This document shows positions 61,786-64,000 of a stretch of 64,000 bases of DNA, piece by piece. The stretch lies in assembly GCA_028688905.1 (NCBI GenBank), contig JAQTXH010000001.1:1-64000 (forward strand). Reading direction: 5' to 3'. A model generated the notes under the pieces. It did no database searches. It was not told the DNA's origin and saw nothing but the letters and a program-made list of their open reading frames with translations. The translations under genes were made by a program, and so were the position numbers. Numbering within the stretch: the first letter of the stretch is position 1; every line of letters begins with the position of its first letter. This stretch comes from Acidiphilium sp. (lineage in GTDB: Bacteria; Pseudomonadota; Alphaproteobacteria; Acetobacterales; Acetobacteraceae).

Positions 61786-61852
61786 AGCCGGGACGTTCGA
61801 GGCGGTTCAGGCGATCAATCGTCTCCGGCGAGCGCCAATACTCCGTGGGCAT
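61643..61852 (-). CDS. DUF6499 domain piece, likely the 5' part of the DUF2285 gene
   Basis: A 69-codon frame from ATG 61852 (MPTEYWRSPETIDRLNRLER to VSLARRWGLRFRP), matching the DUF6499 domain that often precedes DUF2285. It ends at a stop two codons after RRWGLRF. Skipping one base there would continue as AHDPASPVG in the DUF2285 frame. Either a disabling frameshift, a sequencing error or two separate small genes; I favour a broken single gene. Confidence 0.7.
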   Translation of the reverse strand: MPTEYWRSPETIDRLNRLERPGFAAEFLRRNPDYRRDFVRTQRQIARASVDAETARVSLARRWGLRFRP

Positions 61853-61973
61853 GGCGTTTCCTCTCGTTTTGTCCCTCCAGGGGGCTTCCACGATCCGGAA
61901 ATCTCGTCGGCAAAAGTAGTCCTTAAGGTTGCATCGCGTGTGGCTGTGAGCCGTGGGAGTGTGGGGCGTTGGT

Positions 61974-62237
61974 TCACTGCATCCGGGGTTCAAGCAAGTG
62001 CCGATAGCCCGTCTCTGTCATCCAGCGGGCCCGCGCCAGATGGCTTTCATGAACCGTTTTGGCACGGACGGGCTCCTGGGCCGGATTGAGGCCGAAGACA
62101 ACTTGGACGACTTCGCGCCAGTCGGCGCCTTCTTCCTCGGCCATCAGCAATCGAAGATAGATCGCCAGATGTTGCTCGTCATAGGCGTTCAAGCGGTCGG
62201 TGTGCGGCGGCCGGTCCTGGAAAGGCACCTGAGTCAT
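61974..62237 (-). CDS. Small DUF2285-type DNA-binding protein
   Basis: An 87-residue protein: PPHTDRLNAYDEQHLAIYLRLLMAEEEGADWREVVQVVFGLN and HLARARWMTETGYRHLL, a pattern of ICE-borne DUF2285 proteins. Function unknown, probably regulation of tra or rep genes. Its promoter region contains three CCGCGAAT-like repeats. Confidence 0.82.
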   Translation of the reverse strand: MTQVPFQDRPPHTDRLNAYDEQHLAIYLRLLMAEEEGADWREVVQVVFGLNPAQEPVRAKTVHESHLARARWMTETGYRHLLEPRMQ

Positions 62238-62285
62238 TGCGATCTACCCCCTAGAGATCAAAGCAATGTGTTAGCCATTCATTTA

Positions 62286-62331
62286 CCGCGAATTTTTGCA
62301 AGATTTGCGCCGCGAATACTTACACCGCGAT
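62286..62331. repeat. Three CCGCGAAT-type direct repeats
   Basis: CCGCGAAT at 62286-62293 and 62310-62317, and CCGCGAT at 62325-62331, between the divergent DUF2285 (minus) and XRE (plus) genes. Likely operator or binding repeats for one of the neighbouring regulators; the protein is not known. Confidence 0.45.
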
Positions 62332-62407
62332 GCTTGGGGCGCATCACGTTGCTCGCGGAAATGGCAAACTGAGGCCTCCGCAGCGTCGATGAATAGCAAG
62401 GGCATGT

Positions 62408-62710
62408 ATGAATCGGAACGATCATTCCTGGAACGATAGTTCCTATTTCGGCTCCATCATCGCCATGGATCTTAAGGAGGTCATGGCGGTCAATCTGCGT
62501 CGGTTGCGTCATGCGAAAGGGATGACGCAAGAGGAATTGGCCGAAAGGGCCGGGTTGAGCGCCCGGTACGTCGGAGGGATCGAACGCGCCGACGTCTCGG
62601 CGAGCGTGACGGTGCTCGGCCGGATCGCGGAGGCGCTCGAAGTGGAAGCAACCGAACTGGTGCGCGCCGTGCCCGTGAAGGCTCGGAAAAAGGCGGCGGT
62701 CGAGCCTTAG
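62408..62710 (+). CDS. XRE-family regulator
   Basis: A helix-turn-helix protein of up to 100 residues: VNLRRLRHAKGMTQEELAERAGLSARYVGGIERADVSASV. The start is either 62408 (AAGGG upstream) or ATG 62465. It is convergent with a second, similar XRE gene 19 bases away. Such pairs often act as the switch for ICE transfer. Confidence 0.85.
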   Translation: MNRNDHSWNDSSYFGSIIAMDLKEVMAVNLRRLRHAKGMTQEELAERAGLSARYVGGIERADVSASVTVLGRIAEALEVEATELVRAVPVKARKKAAVEP

Positions 62711-62729
62711 TTTCTGTGACGACTGCGGT

Positions 62730-62963
62730 TCACGTCTCGCGCCGGAAGAATTCGACAGGGTCCGCTTCAAGGACCTCGGCGAGCTTCTCCAGCATGTCGA
62801 CGGTCGCGGAGTGCTGTTCGCGCTCCAGCATGCCAACATAGTTGCGATTGATGCCCGCACGGTCGGCAAGCTCCTCCTGCGACATGCTTTTGGCATGTCT
62901 CAGTCTTCGCAGATTCGTGGCGACGATCTCCCGCAAGCTCATGCGGTGAGATCGCCGTGCCAC
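62730..62963 (-). CDS. XRE-family regulator (second, convergent)
   Basis: A 77-residue protein almost wholly a helix-turn-helix: NLRRLRHAKSMSQEELADRAGINRNYVGMLEREQHSATVDMLEKLA. Closely similar to the plus-strand XRE protein in its first helix. ATG 62963 or 62942. A palindrome just upstream may be its operator. Confidence 0.87.
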   Translation of the reverse strand: MARRSHRMSLREIVATNLRRLRHAKSMSQEELADRAGINRNYVGMLEREQHSATVDMLEKLAEVLEADPVEFFRRET

Positions 62964-62977
62964 CTAATATACTGCCA

Positions 62978-62991
62978 CCTAGTGAACTAGG
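62978..62991. promoter_or_regulatory. Palindrome upstream of the minus-strand XRE gene
   Basis: CCTAG-TGAA-CTAGG (62978-62991), close to a direct repeat GCCACCTA at 62959-62966 and 62974-62981. It lies 15-28 bases before ATG 62963 and could be an autoregulatory operator. Confidence 0.5.
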
Positions 62992-63079
62992 TATTCCGCC
63001 CGTTCAAGGTTGGCGGTCGCTCTTGGAGCATAAGGCGATGCCCCGCCCGGACCAGCCGGACGGGGCATTGTAGGCGGGG

Positions 63080-63406
63080 TCAGTCGCTCCGGCGGCCGTT
63101 GGGGCGGGACCAGATCAGGCTGTAGCCTTCGCCCTCTTCGTCGTCGAAGAGGTTGGCGAAGATCGGGGCGGTGAAGCTCGGATCGTCGAGCTTGAGGCCC
63201 AGATAGTCGCGGCCCTCGTTGGAGCGCTTGGCCCAGGCGGCGCCGATCTCGACTCGGCCGACATAGACGCGGTGGCTGGGGCTGTTGTCGCCGGAGCGGG
63301 TGGTTTCGGGGACGATCCGGACGTTCTTGGCCTGGACCGAGAGGGTGACGATTTCGCCGGTGAATTCGTTCGAGCCGGTCTTCTTGAAGGTGCCGATGGT
63401 CGCCAT
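63080..63406 (-). CDS. DUF736 protein (second copy)
   Basis: A 108-residue DUF736 protein: MATIGTFKKTGSNEFTGEIV, SPSHRVYVGRVEIGAAW, DYLGLKLDDPSF and APIFANLF. ATG 63406 has AAGGAG upstream. Function unknown; ICE-typical. Confidence 0.9.
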   Translation of the reverse strand: MATIGTFKKTGSNEFTGEIVTLSVQAKNVRIVPETTRSGDNSPSHRVYVGRVEIGAAWAKRSNEGRDYLGLKLDDPSFTAPIFANLFDDEEGEGYSLIWSRPNGRRSD

Positions 63407-64000
63407 GGTAGTTCTCCTTGATCTTTGTTTCCGAGCCCGCACCATTGCGGCCTCGATGGTGATCGAAGGGCCGGAGGCGATCGACGGCGCACCCCGAAGG
63501 GGCTCGACAGCAAAGGAGGGGCTTTCTTGTCTCGCGAGGAATGACGGCGCAGCCGGCAGGGGAAGAAAGTTTTGACGCCGCTGTTGCGCCATAGGCGGTC
63601 GAGGCTTCAGCCGGCCTTCGGCCAGATCAATCCATCGAAGAGGCCGTTCGGTGCGCTCGGCCTGACAGAGCTGACATCAAGGGGAACTTGGCGACTTTCG
63701 AGTCACCGCGGAGGCTGGCGAGTAAATTCGACGGTGTTCTGTCCCCGACCAGGCAAACCGACGGATCTCCTGTTTCCGAGGCCAAGCTTCGGCTGTACGC
63801 CCTGCCTCGCACTTCGTTGGCCGTATGCGTGAGACCTCGCCACCTGGGCCAGACACCTCGACGGCCTGCCACGACGCCCGGTATTCTGCGACGACGCGGC
63901 GAGTTCCGACGCCGCACGGCCCTCATTCCGTGTTCGACGACGAGGACGGCGGGGATGCGGAAGCCTGATCCAGCCCCGCCCCGTCGACGTGATGGTGTCA
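63407..64000. other. End of window, no gene supported
   Basis: Open frames on both strands (for example 63572-63832 plus and 63627-63926 minus) have no recognisable domain, no good ribosome site and amino-acid use typical of non-coding GC-rich DNA. The element continues beyond the window edge. Confidence 0.4.

Larger units (their letters stand above)
11443..64000. mobile_element. Integrative conjugative element, left part (continues past the window)
   Basis: The element starts at a tRNA-Arg 3' half next to a tyrosine integrase. It carries mercury, arsenic and copper cargo, then a complete trbB-C-D-E-J-K-L-F-G-I set, traG, a relaxase, traF, parA, repA and several small regulators of types common in alphaproteobacterial ICEs. 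The right end is not in the window. Whether it is integrated or partly plasmid-like cannot be told from here, because repA and parA genes also occur in such ICEs. Confidence 0.75.

Noticed and set aside
63572-63832. Plus-strand frame near the window end as a gene
   Set aside because: No domain, no ribosome site, and an overlapping minus-strand frame of the same quality.
1-64000. CRISPR array or insertion sequence with transposase
   Set aside because: I saw no regularly spaced repeats and no transposase-like open frame in the window.

Overview
The window looks like a mobile, metal-resistance segment of an alphaproteobacterial genome. The grounds are high GC, alpha-type trb/rep conjugation modules, a sigma-F/NrsF pair and a bufferin operon. 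Nothing in it reads as ordinary core chromosome. The genus cannot be fixed from this sequence alone. Function names come from motif recognition by eye; no database search was run.

Layout. (1) 1-6813: a three-gene defence operon with overlapping genes. An AbiEi-type antitoxin and an AbiEii nucleotidyltransferase toxin are followed, through a TTGA stop/start overlap, by a giant protein with an Mrr-like nuclease, a NACHT NTPase and long helical repeats, which suggests an Avs-like antiviral protein. (2) 7109-11489: a remnant bounded by two nearly identical tRNA-Arg(CCG) 3' halves. It holds a truncated trbG, trbI, a DUF2274 gene, a LysR regulator and a Fic protein. (3) 11678-13078: a tyrosine integrase beside the second tRNA half, the probable left end of an integrative conjugative element (ICE) that continues past the window. 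(4) 13323-16354: a mercury operon, merR divergent from merT, merP, merF-like and merA. (5) 16363-39361: arsenic, copper and redox cargo. It has arsM-aquaporin-peroxiredoxin-methyltransferase, a radical SAM-DUF547 pair, membrane proteins, a thioredoxin/CcdA/DsrE group, an arsenosugar gene set (MTA phosphorylase-like, radical SAM, flavoprotein disulfide reductase, TVP38/TMEM64, TIGR04283- and TIGR04282-type transferases), the sigF-nrsF-tlpA genes and a bufferin operon bufABC-doxX. (6) 39484-50087: LysR and the trb mating-pair operon, on the minus strand. (7) 50303-56084: a SLOG-HTH/phosphoribosyltransferase pair, a CopG regulator, TraG and the relaxase, with a candidate oriT behind it. (8) 56439-63406: a lytic transglycosylase, TraF peptidase, ParA, RepA, AlpA-like and XRE regulators, and DUF736/DUF2285/DUF2840 genes. 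The last 0.6 kb shows no gene that I can support.

How the genes fit together. The most striking pattern is regulatory. Seven copies of a promoter of form GTAACC or GAAACC, exactly 16 bases, then CGAA lie in front of the arsM operon, the radical SAM-DUF547 pair, the DUF6789 gene, the thioredoxin-CcdA operon, the YiiX-like hydrolase, the arsenosugar operon and the bufferin operon. This is the motif I recall for sigma-F of Caulobacter, and a sigF-nrsF pair sits in the middle of the cargo. The ICE therefore seems to carry its own metal-stress regulon, joining organoarsenic synthesis, copper buffering and periplasmic redox repair. Mercury resistance stays under MerR. The trb segment exists twice, in opposite orientation about 30 kb apart, so the cargo could invert by homologous recombination.
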